NCBI RefSeq assembly: GCF_014109825.1
Contig: NZ_CP059576.1
Coordinates: forward strand, 1,321,001 to 1,385,000
Origin: Legionella sp. PC997
GTDB lineage: Bacteria > Pseudomonadota > Gammaproteobacteria > Legionellales > Legionellaceae
Direction: 5' to 3'
Length of the DNA: 64,000 nt
The notes below the pieces were generated by a model that was not told where the DNA came from, did not search any database, and saw nothing but the letters and a program-made list of their open reading frames with translations. Made by a program: the position numbers and the translations under genes. Below, in pieces: positions 8,829 through 18,494 of the stretch; positions within the stretch are counted from its first letter, which is position 1, and every line of letters starts with the position of its first letter.

Positions 8829-9824
8829 TTATTTCACTTTTTTAGTAAACCATAATATCAAATCATCATCTAAAGAAACCATTTTTCCTGGAACAAGTGG
8901 TTTATAGTTATAGGTGACTCCCAGTCCATCAGGAATATAGCCCCGTTTGATGTAAAGTCGTTGCGCCTGGCCATATCCACCATCTTGCCCGCTATATAAG
9001 CCTACACCAATACCTACGTATGAGTGCTGACTTGCTGCTTTTTCTTCAGCGACTGTTAGTAAAGTACTTCCTATTCCAAATCTGCGAAAAGAAGGCAATA
9101 CATTTAGGTCCATAATCTCTGGGATTTGTTTATGAGCGAATGGTTCATAGAGCGATGTCCATTTAAGCGTAACATAGCCTGCAATTTGGTCTTGAAAATA
9201 AGCCAACCATACGACTCGCTCAGCCTGTTGTTGTTCTTGATAATACGTTTCAAATAATGATGTAGGTTTTGGCCAATTTACTTTTTGAAAAGCATCGACC
9301 AGCAAGGGGATATCAGTCAACGCCAAGGGTTTAATAACAATAGCTTGTTGGTTTATTGTTGAAGGCACAAGCTGCTTCATCATATATACCATATTCCATT
9401 CATATCCAGCGGGTTTTAAACCAAAAAGAGCTTTAAATCCCACCGATTGATAGAAACGATACGTTTTAAGATAATTCGCTTCTGATTCAGAGGGACTCAG
9501 TGTTTCAACGGTTATGGTTTTAGCTCCTTGCGTTACAGCATAATGACAAGCTCCATCTATTAATTGCTTTCCAACACCTTGACGGTGAAAATCCCGTCTT
9601 ACAGCCATCCAATAAATATTGGCATTATTAGGGTAAGGAAAATCAATTGAAATGAGAGCAATGTAGTTATCATCCCTTTTAGCGGCGAAATTTATATGTT
9701 GGGTAACCCCAATTGCGTAATGCTCATTTGCTTCTGGTAATCCAAAGTATTCAGGCAACTCCATTGTTATGGTTTGACACAAGGCTTTAGCGAGTTCACC
9801 CGATATTTTTTCAATTTGAATCAT
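8829..9824 (-). CDS. Tandem GNAT N-acetyltransferase
   Basis: 331 residues with two GNAT domains. Domain 1 (about 1-150) has the acetyl-CoA loop VRRDFHRQGVGKQL; domain 2 (about 160-325) has VLPSFRRFGIGSTLL and ends in a conserved-looking GLGVTYNYKPLVPG segment. Two-domain GNATs often have one catalytic and one structural half, but both loops look intact. First gene of the minus-strand operon; substrate unknown. Confidence 0.85.
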   Translation of the reverse strand: MIQIEKISGELAKALCQTITMELPEYFGLPEANEHYAIGVTQHINFAAKRDDNYIALISIDFPYPNNANIYWMAVRRDFHRQGVGKQLIDGACHYAVTQGAKTITVETLSPSESEANYLKTYRFYQSVGFKALFGLKPAGYEWNMVYMMKQLVPSTINQQAIVIKPLALTDIPLLVDAFQKVNWPKPTSLFETYYQEQQQAERVVWLAYFQDQIAGYVTLKWTSLYEPFAHKQIPEIMDLNVLPSFRRFGIGSTLLTVAEEKAASQHSYVGIGVGLYSGQDGGYGQAQRLYIKRGYIPDGLGVTYNYKPLVPGKMVSLDDDLILWFTKKVK

Positions 9825-9947
9825 AATATTTTCCCTGTCGCAGTATTTGCGTATCAGATGACTGAAGCTTTTATATTTTTGTACTCATGCATTACATAAG
9901 ATTGATGCGCTGAGAAACATTTAGTTTATCGATTTAATGTGTAGTGC

Positions 9948-11948
9948 TTAAGATTTTCTTCCGGGTGAATACTCATCAGAGAAAATGATGGTTCTATTTT
10001 TACCTTGTTTTTTAGCAACGTACAGTGCTTTGTCGGCCGCTTCGATTAATTCATGCATTGAAGAACCATGCTGAGGATAACTAGAAACCCCCAGAGAAAT
10101 GGTGATACTAAAGACATTGCTTTTAAGTGTAATTGACATTTTACTGACCTCGTCGCGAATGGTTTCTGCAATTTGTTGTGCATTATCTAGAGTACAGTAA
10201 GGTAAAACTAATAAAAACTCTTCTCCACCATAACGACAAGCCAAATCACCCTCACGAGTTAATGATGCAAGCAGCTTTCCTAACAAAGCCAATGCTTGAT
10301 CCCCTGTATCATGGCCAAAGTTGTCATTAACGCATTTGAAATTATCTACATCAACCATAATGAATGCAATCTTTGTTTGGTTTTGTTTTGCCTGACTTAT
10401 TTGCTTCACCACATATTCATCCAGGAAACGGCGATTCAATAAACCTGTGAGGGGATCGCGAATTGCTTGGGAACGCAACAATTCTTTTAGACGTATATTT
10501 GCAATAGCTAATGAAACAGTTTCGCTAACCACATGAATTAAAGCGCTTTGTTTTTCAGTAGAGGAACAACTTGAATTTGTATCAATGAACAACAAACCCA
10601 ATATTTCAAATTGAGCCATTAAAGGAATACATAAAGATGCGTGTTCTGTCTGGTGCATTTCTTTAATGTGCTGACAAATAACAGTTGGTTGCGAATTACT
10701 CACTTGATGAATGCATCCTCTCCTTAATGCCCAGCATTCATCAGGAGAAAAAGTTATGGCGTAGTCATTGCTCTTATTACCCCAGGTAATTTTCTTTTCA
10801 AGGTAATTGCGTGAATTATGCATGAGATATAAGACACCATCAGAAAAATCAAGAATTTCATTGGCAAATGAAGTAAAAGATTCAAGTATTTCGTCAATGT
10901 TTTTACAAGCCAGCAATGTTTCACTTAATTGAGTAATCAAAAACATTTTTTGATTAATCGACTCCAATTCTAATTTTTCTTTTTCAACAATCTCATACGC
11001 TTCTCGAAGTGATTTTTCTTTTTGCTGTAATAATTTTTTTTGTTCCGTTTGACGAGTGACATCGCGAATAATGGCTATGGCAGCTAATCCTTTAGCGGTA
11101 TCTAAGGGGCTCAGACTAATTTCAAGAGGAAATATTTCTCCATTTTTTCGCTTACCACTAAGCTCCATTCCAAGACCCATGGGGCGCACGCGAGGTGATT
11201 TAAAATAGCTATCACGATGTTGTGGATGAGCTTTAGCGAAGTGTTCTGGCATTAAGATTTCAACGGATTGTCCTAATAGCTCTTCTTTGGAATAGCCGAA
11301 CATTTCTTCGACTTGATTATTGCTAAATTCAATAAGACCATCTTGGTTGGTTAATATCATCGCATCAGGAATCGCTGATAAAAAAGCGGCATTGTATCGT
11401 TCACTGCCTTGCAATTTTTTATTAAGCTCCTGGATATCTTTGGCTCTTTTCAAGATTTCGGTCCCCGCTTTGCCTTTGCTGCTTTGCAAAGTTTCGATGA
11501 TTTTCAGCTGGGAATCATGTGATTGCTGAAGATGAATAAATTCAGTGACATCTTCTACTCGATGGATAATGTATTTGACTTGGCCATTTTCTAGCACCGG
11601 ACAATTAAGTGGACTCCAATAGCGTACCTCAAAATCACCTCCAAAAGAGGCGGGGCGGCGAATGTCGTATTTTTGAATGGCCATCGCGTCACAAGCCTTA
11701 TCTTTTAAAACACGATTCAATGAGTGGCGTAAATTATTCACACCTGATGCGGATTGGTCGTTGGGATTATCTGGAAACACATCGAAAAGATGTCGACCTA
11801 AGATGTCTTCTCTTTGTACCATAGTCGCTTTAAGATAGGCATTACTAGCCCCCACAATGGTTAGTTGTGGTGATAGAATAAGGTACAAATCGGGTGCTGC
11901 TTCTAAAATGGCTTTGGCATCTTCCATAAAATTTTGAGAAATTTCCAT
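9948..11948 (-). CDS. PAS-PAS-GAF-GGDEF diguanylate cyclase
   Basis: 666 residues, no membrane segment. Order: PAS 1 (about 10-140, ending in HRVEDVTEF), PAS 2 (about 185-300, YNAAFLSAIPDAMILTN to IIRDVTRQ), a coiled linker, a GAF-like domain (about 335-490), and a GGDEF domain (about 500-655). The active site is RYGGEEF, and an inhibitory RxxD site (REGD) lies five residues before it, so it should make cyclic di-GMP and be feedback inhibited. Cytosolic sensor; the signal is unknown. Monocistronic. Confidence 0.93.
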   Translation of the reverse strand: MEISQNFMEDAKAILEAAPDLYLILSPQLTIVGASNAYLKATMVQREDILGRHLFDVFPDNPNDQSASGVNNLRHSLNRVLKDKACDAMAIQKYDIRRPASFGGDFEVRYWSPLNCPVLENGQVKYIIHRVEDVTEFIHLQQSHDSQLKIIETLQSSKGKAGTEILKRAKDIQELNKKLQGSERYNAAFLSAIPDAMILTNQDGLIEFSNNQVEEMFGYSKEELLGQSVEILMPEHFAKAHPQHRDSYFKSPRVRPMGLGMELSGKRKNGEIFPLEISLSPLDTAKGLAAIAIIRDVTRQTEQKKLLQQKEKSLREAYEIVEKEKLELESINQKMFLITQLSETLLACKNIDEILESFTSFANEILDFSDGVLYLMHNSRNYLEKKITWGNKSNDYAITFSPDECWALRRGCIHQVSNSQPTVICQHIKEMHQTEHASLCIPLMAQFEILGLLFIDTNSSCSSTEKQSALIHVVSETVSLAIANIRLKELLRSQAIRDPLTGLLNRRFLDEYVVKQISQAKQNQTKIAFIMVDVDNFKCVNDNFGHDTGDQALALLGKLLASLTREGDLACRYGGEEFLLVLPYCTLDNAQQIAETIRDEVSKMSITLKSNVFSITISLGVSSYPQHGSSMHELIEAADKALYVAKKQGKNRTIIFSDEYSPGRKS

Positions 11949-12264
11949 TTCGTGCTTATCCCTTAATCTTTAGAATTACTTAATCTCTTCTCGCACCCAC
12001 GGTGCAAATCTGATGAAGGTACTTAATCTTAATATCCGTCCCGGTTTATTGGGCATCATTATTCTATGGGTCAGTTTTTAAATGGGGTCACTTGTTGATG
12101 ATTGATATCCTTTATGATTTTTCCGTGTATCACGGGAAATTTTCTGAGCCCATCACACATATCATAGCCCCATATTATTACCTAATTGTCGAGCAATTTC
12201 ATCTGCGCCACAATATTTTGCTTATGTAGGGTCAAACTGCGAGTCTGACCCCCTATACATATAT
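11949..12264. other. Intergenic region with inverted repeat
   Basis: No gene is supported. At 12229-12251 lies an imperfect inverted repeat, GGGTCA...TGACCC, with inner arms ACT and AGT. GGGTCAGACTCG-type palindromes often accompany REP-associated tyrosine transposases, so this could be a relic or a transcription end. It lies just past the stop of the CaaX flavoprotein gene (minus strand). Confidence 0.35.
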
Positions 12265-13488
12265 TTATATCAGTACACATTTGGGCAATGAGGTATGTTC
12301 TGTGATGTTATTTGAAGGCGCCTTATTCATCTCATCTAAGAAGGTTTTACCTCCTCTTTTTAAGTTCAATTTAGAACCTGTAATTTTGGGAGCGGATTGA
12401 GTTGAAGCTACCGAGGTTTCAAGCATTTCAATACCAAAATTTAAGTAATGAATTGTTCGAATCTCACTATTAACCAATCCTTGCACATTATGTTGATAGT
12501 ATTCCAGGGGATCTTCTTCAATGGAAGAAATACTAAAAAGCGAACTGGGGTTAAATTTGTTCGATTCTACATGCTTTTTTTCGAACAACGCTTTCATCGC
12601 TTTAGTGAAGAAAGGGATGCATAACGCATTATCATTAAAGCTTCGATAAAACGGACAGGCAAATCCTTCTTCTCCTATTTGGAAGATGGTTTTACCATCC
12701 ACTTTTCTGCAAAAATCTTTGCTCGCATAAATGGATAAGCTAATGGTAGAGATTTTTAAACTGTTTTCTTCGATCTTTTCAGATGCGAGGTGTTTCCTGG
12801 CTTTCAAATAAGTAGTTATGGTGTTAAATAAATTTTGTGGAATTTTATCTTCATCAGTCAGCGTATAAGGATTTTTGAATGTAGCGTCCTTCATTGCTTT
12901 AAAGGTAGGTTCATCGACAAAAATTCTGAGTGAAACAGGTGTAAGATCATCTTTTAAATGGCCTACATACTCGGATACTAAATGATTGGTATATGCAAGT
13001 ACTCCTGGCAGTTCTGTGACTTTATTAAGCGGTCGTGTTGCACCCGAGGCTTTATATTTTACTTCAACCGCATAGCGTAAAGGCTCATTAATCTGATCTT
13101 CTCCATTAAAAACTTGAGGATGCACAATACCTCGTAAACCTCCACTGCCTACGAAATACTCGGTATCAGGGTGTTGCCTTTTTAATTCATTAAAATCTTT
13201 AATTTCCTGATATTGAATTTTAATGCCTATTAAGGTGGCAAAACCTCTTAGTTTTTTTTCTAGATCACTGATTATTACTTTAGACGGGATGCTATCAAGC
13301 ACTTCTCCGAAGCCCTTGCTTCTGTCCATTCCCGCAAAAGAACTTTGTTCAACATACATCGCGTGATTGCGTATAGGCTCCTCATATTTTTCAAACATGA
13401 GAATTTCTTTTTCCGGGAATTGTAGTTTTAATTGTATTGCCCCTAACAGACCAATAGGTCCTGCACCAATGAAAATTATATCAGCCAT
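12265..13488 (-). CDS. FAD-type monooxygenase-like effector with C-terminal CaaX box
   Basis: 407 residues. The N-terminus has a dinucleotide-binding Rossmann motif (IIFIGAGPIGLLGAIQL), then an acidic strand end (LMFEKYEE) as in FAD monooxygenases of the PHBH/MICAL type. The last four residues are CVLI (C404), a eukaryotic prenylation (CaaX) box, after a polar, flexible-looking tail. Established: several Legionella effectors are prenylated by host enzymes through such boxes and reach membranes. Inference: a translocated flavoprotein anchored to host membranes. The start ATG has only a weak ribosome site. No known substrate. Confidence 0.65.
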   Translation of the reverse strand: MADIIFIGAGPIGLLGAIQLKLQFPEKEILMFEKYEEPIRNHAMYVEQSSFAGMDRSKGFGEVLDSIPSKVIISDLEKKLRGFATLIGIKIQYQEIKDFNELKRQHPDTEYFVGSGGLRGIVHPQVFNGEDQINEPLRYAVEVKYKASGATRPLNKVTELPGVLAYTNHLVSEYVGHLKDDLTPVSLRIFVDEPTFKAMKDATFKNPYTLTDEDKIPQNLFNTITTYLKARKHLASEKIEENSLKISTISLSIYASKDFCRKVDGKTIFQIGEEGFACPFYRSFNDNALCIPFFTKAMKALFEKKHVESNKFNPSSLFSISSIEEDPLEYYQHNVQGLVNSEIRTIHYLNFGIEMLETSVASTQSAPKITGSKLNLKRGGKTFLDEMNKAPSNNITEHTSLPKCVLI

Positions 13489-13668
13489 ATTTACTTTAGA
13501 TTGAAAAACAGAAACTTATAATAGCAAGTAATGGGTGTTTTGCCTCCTATTTTCCTGAGCAGTATTCCGATCCATAGCTAATCAATATTTCCGGAAAAAT
13601 CGTGATATAAGAAATTACGTTTAGAAAGAAGATCAATAAGACGAGTAATTTGATGTTGGGGGAGATAC

Positions 13669-14454
13669 TTAAAGTTTTTTTAAATTAATTTTATCTTTCG
13701 AAGTTATAAATGAAGTCGTCACACGTATCGTTTTGTCATTTAATTTAAAATGTTCCGATGGAGTTTTTTTTATTTCTTCCATTATAGTCACTGTACCAGA
13801 TCCAAAACACTGGGCTTTACCATTGGTACCCTCCAAGAGTAGTGCAGTATTTTCTTCCAGCCCTATTCCAAATAGATGAGGGTATCTGTTAATGGCATGG
13901 GCTAGCCGGGTAATACGTCCGCGTTGTATAAAGTGAGTATCTATAATTGAATTGGGTATAAGTCCCATTCCTGGAGTAATTTTCAAATATTCATTGATCT
14001 GGGGTGCTGCATTACTCCCGTCACATATCATTTGCTCAGACAGCATCATTGCGCCAGCACTGGTGCCAGCAATCACAATCCGCTCATGCTTATAGCGTTC
14101 TTTGATTAAATTAATGAATGATGTTTTTTCCAGAAGTTCTAATATCTGGATTTGATTTCCACCTGTAAAAAAAATAGAATCCGCTTGCTCTAATCGCTCT
14201 TTATATAATATTTTTTCATTATCATCCTGCTCATGTAATACAACAAATTCTACCTCGAAGTTTAATTTCTTTTTAAATATAGCGATATATTTTTCTTTTA
14301 CCCCTTTAAGACCTTTGCCGCCAGCAGTGATAATAGCAATGGTTTTGCAATTTAGATTACGATAAAGGCTTATCAAAAGATCAGAGTGATACGCGTCACT
14401 TTTAGAATGCGTAGTCACTTCAGCACCCCCAATAATAAGTAATTTTCCTTTCAT
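13669..14454 (-). CDS. cphB: Cyanophycinase (peptidase S51)
   Basis: 261 residues. The nucleophile elbow GTSAGAMM (S132) and the preceding FFTGGNQ are S51 hallmarks, and DTHFIQRGR is the conserved downstream block of cyanophycinases. The enzyme releases beta-Asp-Arg dipeptides from cyanophycin. It starts 17 bases after the cyanophycin synthetase gene with GGAG before its ATG, so both are co-transcribed. No secretion signal, so it should act on internal polymer. The isoaspartyl dipeptidase that finishes degradation is not next to it. Confidence 0.9.
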   Translation of the reverse strand: MKGKLLIIGGAEVTTHSKSDAYHSDLLISLYRNLNCKTIAIITAGGKGLKGVKEKYIAIFKKKLNFEVEFVVLHEQDDNEKILYKERLEQADSIFFTGGNQIQILELLEKTSFINLIKERYKHERIVIAGTSAGAMMLSEQMICDGSNAAPQINEYLKITPGMGLIPNSIIDTHFIQRGRITRLAHAINRYPHLFGIGLEENTALLLEGTNGKAQCFGSGTVTIMEEIKKTPSEHFKLNDKTIRVTTSFITSKDKINLKKL

Positions 14455-14471
14455 TAATTCTCCATAAGTCC

Positions 14472-17075
14472 TTATTTACTATTTACTCTTTGATTTACTT
14501 CTTTAATATATTTCAATGCTGAAAATACATCATCTACGGAATAAAAAATAATACTGCCGGGAGCTGCATTCTCTATTGCATACTCTAGGGCATGAAATTC
14601 ATCGGAGATGACTTTAACTTTTAAATCAGAATTTTGAGCGTGAATTCCTTCCATAAGTAGGCTCGTGAGATAATCATTGCTACTACCTCTCTCATCTTTA
14701 TTATGTTTAATTATAATTTCATCAAACATTTGAGCAGATAGGGCTCCCAATTCCTGGATATCCTTGGATCGCCTATCACCAGTGGCACTGATTATTCCTA
14801 TTTTTTTGGAGCGATCCAAAGTAGATAAATATTTTTTAATTTCTAAATATCCTCCTTGATTGTGAGCATAGTCAAGCAGGATAGTGTAATCTTTAAACTC
14901 ATAAACATTCATTCTTCCGGGGGTATTTTTTTCGGAAGGAACGAAATCGATTAATGCTTTTTTGATCTCCACCGCCGCTACGCCACTAAGCCAACTGGCT
15001 ATAACTGCTGCTAAAATATTTTTTATCATAAATTCAGCTGCCCCATTAAAAGAGAGGGGAATATCTTTGATCAGTGCAATGGAATACCTATTATTTTTTT
15101 CAAAAAGGATAATGGATTCATCCTCAATAAAAGCGGCTACTCCTCCTTTTTGGCAGTGAAGTTTTATTCGCTCCCCGTTACTTAAACCAAATAGCGCGAT
15201 ATTACATTCGAGTTTTTCTTTCAAACCATAAACCAGGTCGTCTTCGGCATTGAGTATTGCATAGCCCTCTTTTTTAGTACTCTGAGCGACCACCGATTTG
15301 ACCTTGGTTAATTCTTCCAAAGTATGGATGTCTTCTAACCCCAAATGATCTTCAGTGATATTTGTAATGACACTAATATCGCAGTTGGTAAAACCCAGTC
15401 CTGAGCGCAATATACCACCGCGAGCACATTCTAAAACTGCAAAATTGACATTTGGATTTAATAATACGGCTTGCGCACTTAAAGGACCGCTGCAATCCCC
15501 TTGATAAATTAATTCCTCATCAAAATAAATTCCCTCCGTAGTGGTATAGCCTACTTTAAATTGGTTTCTTTTCACCAGATGAGCGATCAAACGGACCACT
15601 GTTGTTTTGCCATTAGTTCCTGTCACAGCAACTATAGGGATTTGGAAGTTTTTCGATGGCGGAAACAATGAGTTCACTATAGCACCAGCCACATTTCTTG
15701 AATTACCGTGGGAAGGGCATAAATGCATCCTTAAACCGGGAGCCGCATTCACTTCAAGGATTGCGCTGTTTTCTTCATTCATTGGTTCTTCAATATTTTT
15801 AACTATGGCATCAATGCCACAGATATCCAGATCTATAACTTTGGCTACACGCTCCATAAGTTTTTTATTAAAAGGATGGATGAGATCGGTCACATCCATG
15901 GCCGTCCCTCCAGAGCTTATGTTCGCGGAATGCTTCAAAGATAAGACTTCTCCCTTTTTCAAAATTGATTTTAGATGCAGCGACCGTTCATTCAAAATCT
16001 CCCTGGTCACTTCGTCAACAGAGATTCGGGTTAAAAAATTGTTGTGACCTTCACCTCTTTTGGGATCTTCATTTATTTCAGTAATGAGTTCTTCTATCGT
16101 TTTATCACCAGTTCCTATAACTTGTGCGGGTACTCGTTTAGAGGCAGCAACCAATTGAAAATTAATCACTAAAAATCTGAAATCACTCCCTTCAATATGC
16201 TTTTCAATAATAACTTTATCGGAAAAACTTTTAGCTAAATCAAAGGCTTTTCTGGCTTGTTGCCAATTAACTATATTACACGTCACACCGTTTCCGTGGT
16301 TCCCGTCAAAAGGTTTGATTGCTAAAGGAAAATGGATGAAATTTAAAATCTGTTCAAGTTCCTCCATAGAGCTTACCAAATAGCCTTTAGAGATAGGTAT
16401 AAAGTGTGAGGCGAGTATTTTTTTAGTTAAACTCTTATTTCCCGCAGTTTCGACGCCAATCGAAGAGGTTTTTGAGGAAACAGTCATCCATATTTTTTGT
16501 TGATGGATTCCATAGCCTAAAGTAATCAAAGGTTCATCTTCCATCTTACACCATGGAATTCCCCTCGCTTCAGCTTCCCGGATAATCGCTGAAGTACTGG
16601 GGCCTAATTTTTCATTCTCATAGATTGAGCCAAGGTAACTAATTTCATTATTAAGATTTAAAAAGTTGCGGCCTCGTGCGATACATTCGGTAATCTGAAC
16701 AGCTAATTTTGCTGCATGAAGCGCTGCCTTTTCAATTTCATAAGAAAAAACAATATAATAAATACCCTTTTCACGCGTAGCGATTTCTTTTTCGAAACTC
16801 GTATGCATACCCGCTAAGTTTTGTAGTTCGACTGCGATATGGCCAATCACATAACTTAATTTAACTTCCTTATCCAATTGGTCAAAAAAGTTCCCATGTT
16901 CTTTTGCAGTATGAGTGAGGCTAGGTAAGAGTTTTTTTAAATTCATTGAAAAGTTTTCGGTAATGTATGCAGGATTATTTAAATCGTCCAGGTCTATTTT
17001 AAGAGCAATTAATTTTTTTCTCTCTTGGCTCCAATAATTGGGACCTCTTAATACCTTAATATTTAATATTCTCAT
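14472..17075 (-). CDS. cphA: Cyanophycin synthetase
   Basis: 867 residues, the usual length. Order: a CphA-specific N-terminal domain (about 1-215), an ATP-grasp domain (about 220-470, with KPFDGNHGNGVTCNI) that adds Asp, and a Mur-ligase-like domain (about 480-865, P-loop GTNGKTT near residue 485, ITEDHLGL) that adds Arg. It makes multi-L-arginyl-poly-L-aspartate, a nitrogen store. First gene of the cphA-cphB operon. Both active domains look intact. Confidence 0.93.
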   Translation of the reverse strand: MRILNIKVLRGPNYWSQERKKLIALKIDLDDLNNPAYITENFSMNLKKLLPSLTHTAKEHGNFFDQLDKEVKLSYVIGHIAVELQNLAGMHTSFEKEIATREKGIYYIVFSYEIEKAALHAAKLAVQITECIARGRNFLNLNNEISYLGSIYENEKLGPSTSAIIREAEARGIPWCKMEDEPLITLGYGIHQQKIWMTVSSKTSSIGVETAGNKSLTKKILASHFIPISKGYLVSSMEELEQILNFIHFPLAIKPFDGNHGNGVTCNIVNWQQARKAFDLAKSFSDKVIIEKHIEGSDFRFLVINFQLVAASKRVPAQVIGTGDKTIEELITEINEDPKRGEGHNNFLTRISVDEVTREILNERSLHLKSILKKGEVLSLKHSANISSGGTAMDVTDLIHPFNKKLMERVAKVIDLDICGIDAIVKNIEEPMNEENSAILEVNAAPGLRMHLCPSHGNSRNVAGAIVNSLFPPSKNFQIPIVAVTGTNGKTTVVRLIAHLVKRNQFKVGYTTTEGIYFDEELIYQGDCSGPLSAQAVLLNPNVNFAVLECARGGILRSGLGFTNCDISVITNITEDHLGLEDIHTLEELTKVKSVVAQSTKKEGYAILNAEDDLVYGLKEKLECNIALFGLSNGERIKLHCQKGGVAAFIEDESIILFEKNNRYSIALIKDIPLSFNGAAEFMIKNILAAVIASWLSGVAAVEIKKALIDFVPSEKNTPGRMNVYEFKDYTILLDYAHNQGGYLEIKKYLSTLDRSKKIGIISATGDRRSKDIQELGALSAQMFDEIIIKHNKDERGSSNDYLTSLLMEGIHAQNSDLKVKVISDEFHALEYAIENAAPGSIIFYSVDDVFSALKYIKEVNQRVNSK

Positions 17076-17382
17076 GTTAAATTCCGTTTACGTAATTTCC
17101 GTGTTTGCTGTTAGCTGCATGCAAAATTGAAGAGATAAATAAACTGCACTTGTCTTTGGGTAACGCTTCTTTTAATTGAGTATAGTCATAATTCAAAAAA
17201 TAAAAGACTTTAGTTTTAGCTACTGATTACATATCAGATTCGATTTCTAAAACTTTATTACTGAAGGTTAAAAGACACTTCTGCACTAGGTCATTAAATG
17301 AGGAGTGTGGTTCATTTCTAAGCAAGCAGGTCAAATACAGCTATAATTAAGGGTAGGGTAAATTTTCTAAGCGAGTAGTATT

Positions 17383-18291
17383 ATGGCTCAAGCAAAAAAT
17401 CATATTAGAGAATTGAGAGTTGGTTTTTTCGGGAGTGGGGGTTCAGGAAAAACGCAACTGGTTAATGTTTTGGCGAGTAGGAGGTACAGGACAGACGAAG
17501 GTACTACAATTGGTATTTCAAATAACTCATTCCAAAGCGAAAGCGGAGATGTTCGCGTTACACTAACTACTCATGGAGACGCTGTCAAGCATAGGCAAAA
17601 AAAGGAGCAATGGGTGAGGGCAGAGCCAATCAATGTGATTTGCATTGATCAAAGTGACAAACAATCCTTACAAGAGGCTGACTTCTATATAATGGAAGTC
17701 CGGAAACAAAAACCTGATTCTCAAATTATAATTGCAATTACTAAAACAGATGAGAGTGAGAAACAACAGGTTACACAGAAAGATATTCAACAATTTAAAG
17801 AAAAACATAAGCTTCCAGATATAAAGGTTATGGAGACCAGTGCTGCAAAGAATACAGGAATTGATGACTTGCGCGATTTGATTGTTCGGCAAAAAGATAA
17901 ACAATTAATTGACAAATTTAAGATGAAAGTTGATTTAGCTTCTATGGAGCTCAAGGCGATTGGGGCGAACTCCCAGTCCCCCGCAGTGAAAGCTTGGGAA
18001 ACGTTTCAAAATGAGATAGCTGCAGCAGCAAACGAATGTTCGAAAAGCATGGTCCAGGGTGCAATTAAAAAATTTACTAGCCAGCTAACCGAAAAGACAT
18101 TAGAAGTAGAACCTCCGAAAGTACGTGATTTTTTTACAAAACTCAGAGAACTTTTTACAAAAAGGCAGGCTTGGAATACTGCAGACGAGATTAGTGATCA
18201 TAGTCGTTATAAAGAACAAGTTAAGCTAAAAGAAAAACTAAGCTCTTATAAGGGTGATATGGAAAAAGAGAGCAAAAATTTCAAACCTTAA
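17383..18291 (+). CDS. Rab/Ras-like small GTPase domain protein, probable effector
   Basis: 302 residues. GTPase motifs: P-loop GSGGSGKT (17-24), G4 TKTD (120-123) and G5 ETSAAKN (151-157), spaced as in Ras/Rab proteins. The G3 DTAGQ motif appears as TTHGDA, so hydrolysis or switch behaviour may be altered. Residues 170-302 are charged and helical, an extension absent from simple Rabs. Such mimics of host GTPases are a Legionella effector theme. A GCTATAATTAAGG element lies about 40 bases before the ATG. No CaaX or double-Cys tail, unlike true Rabs. Confidence 0.7.
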   Translation: MAQAKNHIRELRVGFFGSGGSGKTQLVNVLASRRYRTDEGTTIGISNNSFQSESGDVRVTLTTHGDAVKHRQKKEQWVRAEPINVICIDQSDKQSLQEADFYIMEVRKQKPDSQIIIAITKTDESEKQQVTQKDIQQFKEKHKLPDIKVMETSAAKNTGIDDLRDLIVRQKDKQLIDKFKMKVDLASMELKAIGANSQSPAVKAWETFQNEIAAAANECSKSMVQGAIKKFTSQLTEKTLEVEPPKVRDFFTKLRELFTKRQAWNTADEISDHSRYKEQVKLKEKLSSYKGDMEKESKNFKP

Positions 18292-18463
18292 TATTAAAAA
18301 TAAGGAATGTCTAAGGTCGGGTTGTAATGTATGGAGGATTATGACTTCAGTATGAATTCATAAGCAATCAAAGCTTCTAAGTTGTATCGATATAGCGATC
18401 AGATTAATGGTAAAGACAGTATACGATTACTATACTTTAAGTTAAAACCTACATAAGAAAGGA

Positions 18464-18494
18464 ACAAGATGTATTTCTAAACAATACATCTTGT
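18464..18494 (-). terminator. Perfect 12-bp inverted repeat at the 3' end of the peptidase-like gene
   Basis: ACAAGATGTATT (18464-18475) and its exact complement (18483-18494), with a 7-base loop that contains the stop codon. No long U tract follows on either strand, so it may act as a 3' stabilising hairpin rather than a classical terminator. Confidence 0.55.

Noticed and set aside
15607..16047. 146-codon plus-strand frame
   Set aside because: Antisense to cphA and without a ribosome site.
17041..17071. Paired CTTAATA-like sequences as a PmrA box
   Set aside because: They lie inside the cphA coding start and are not spaced like the consensus.
18477..18488. CIV at the end of the clan CD-like protein as a prenylation box
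   Set aside because: Cys is third from the end, not fourth, so it is not CaaX.
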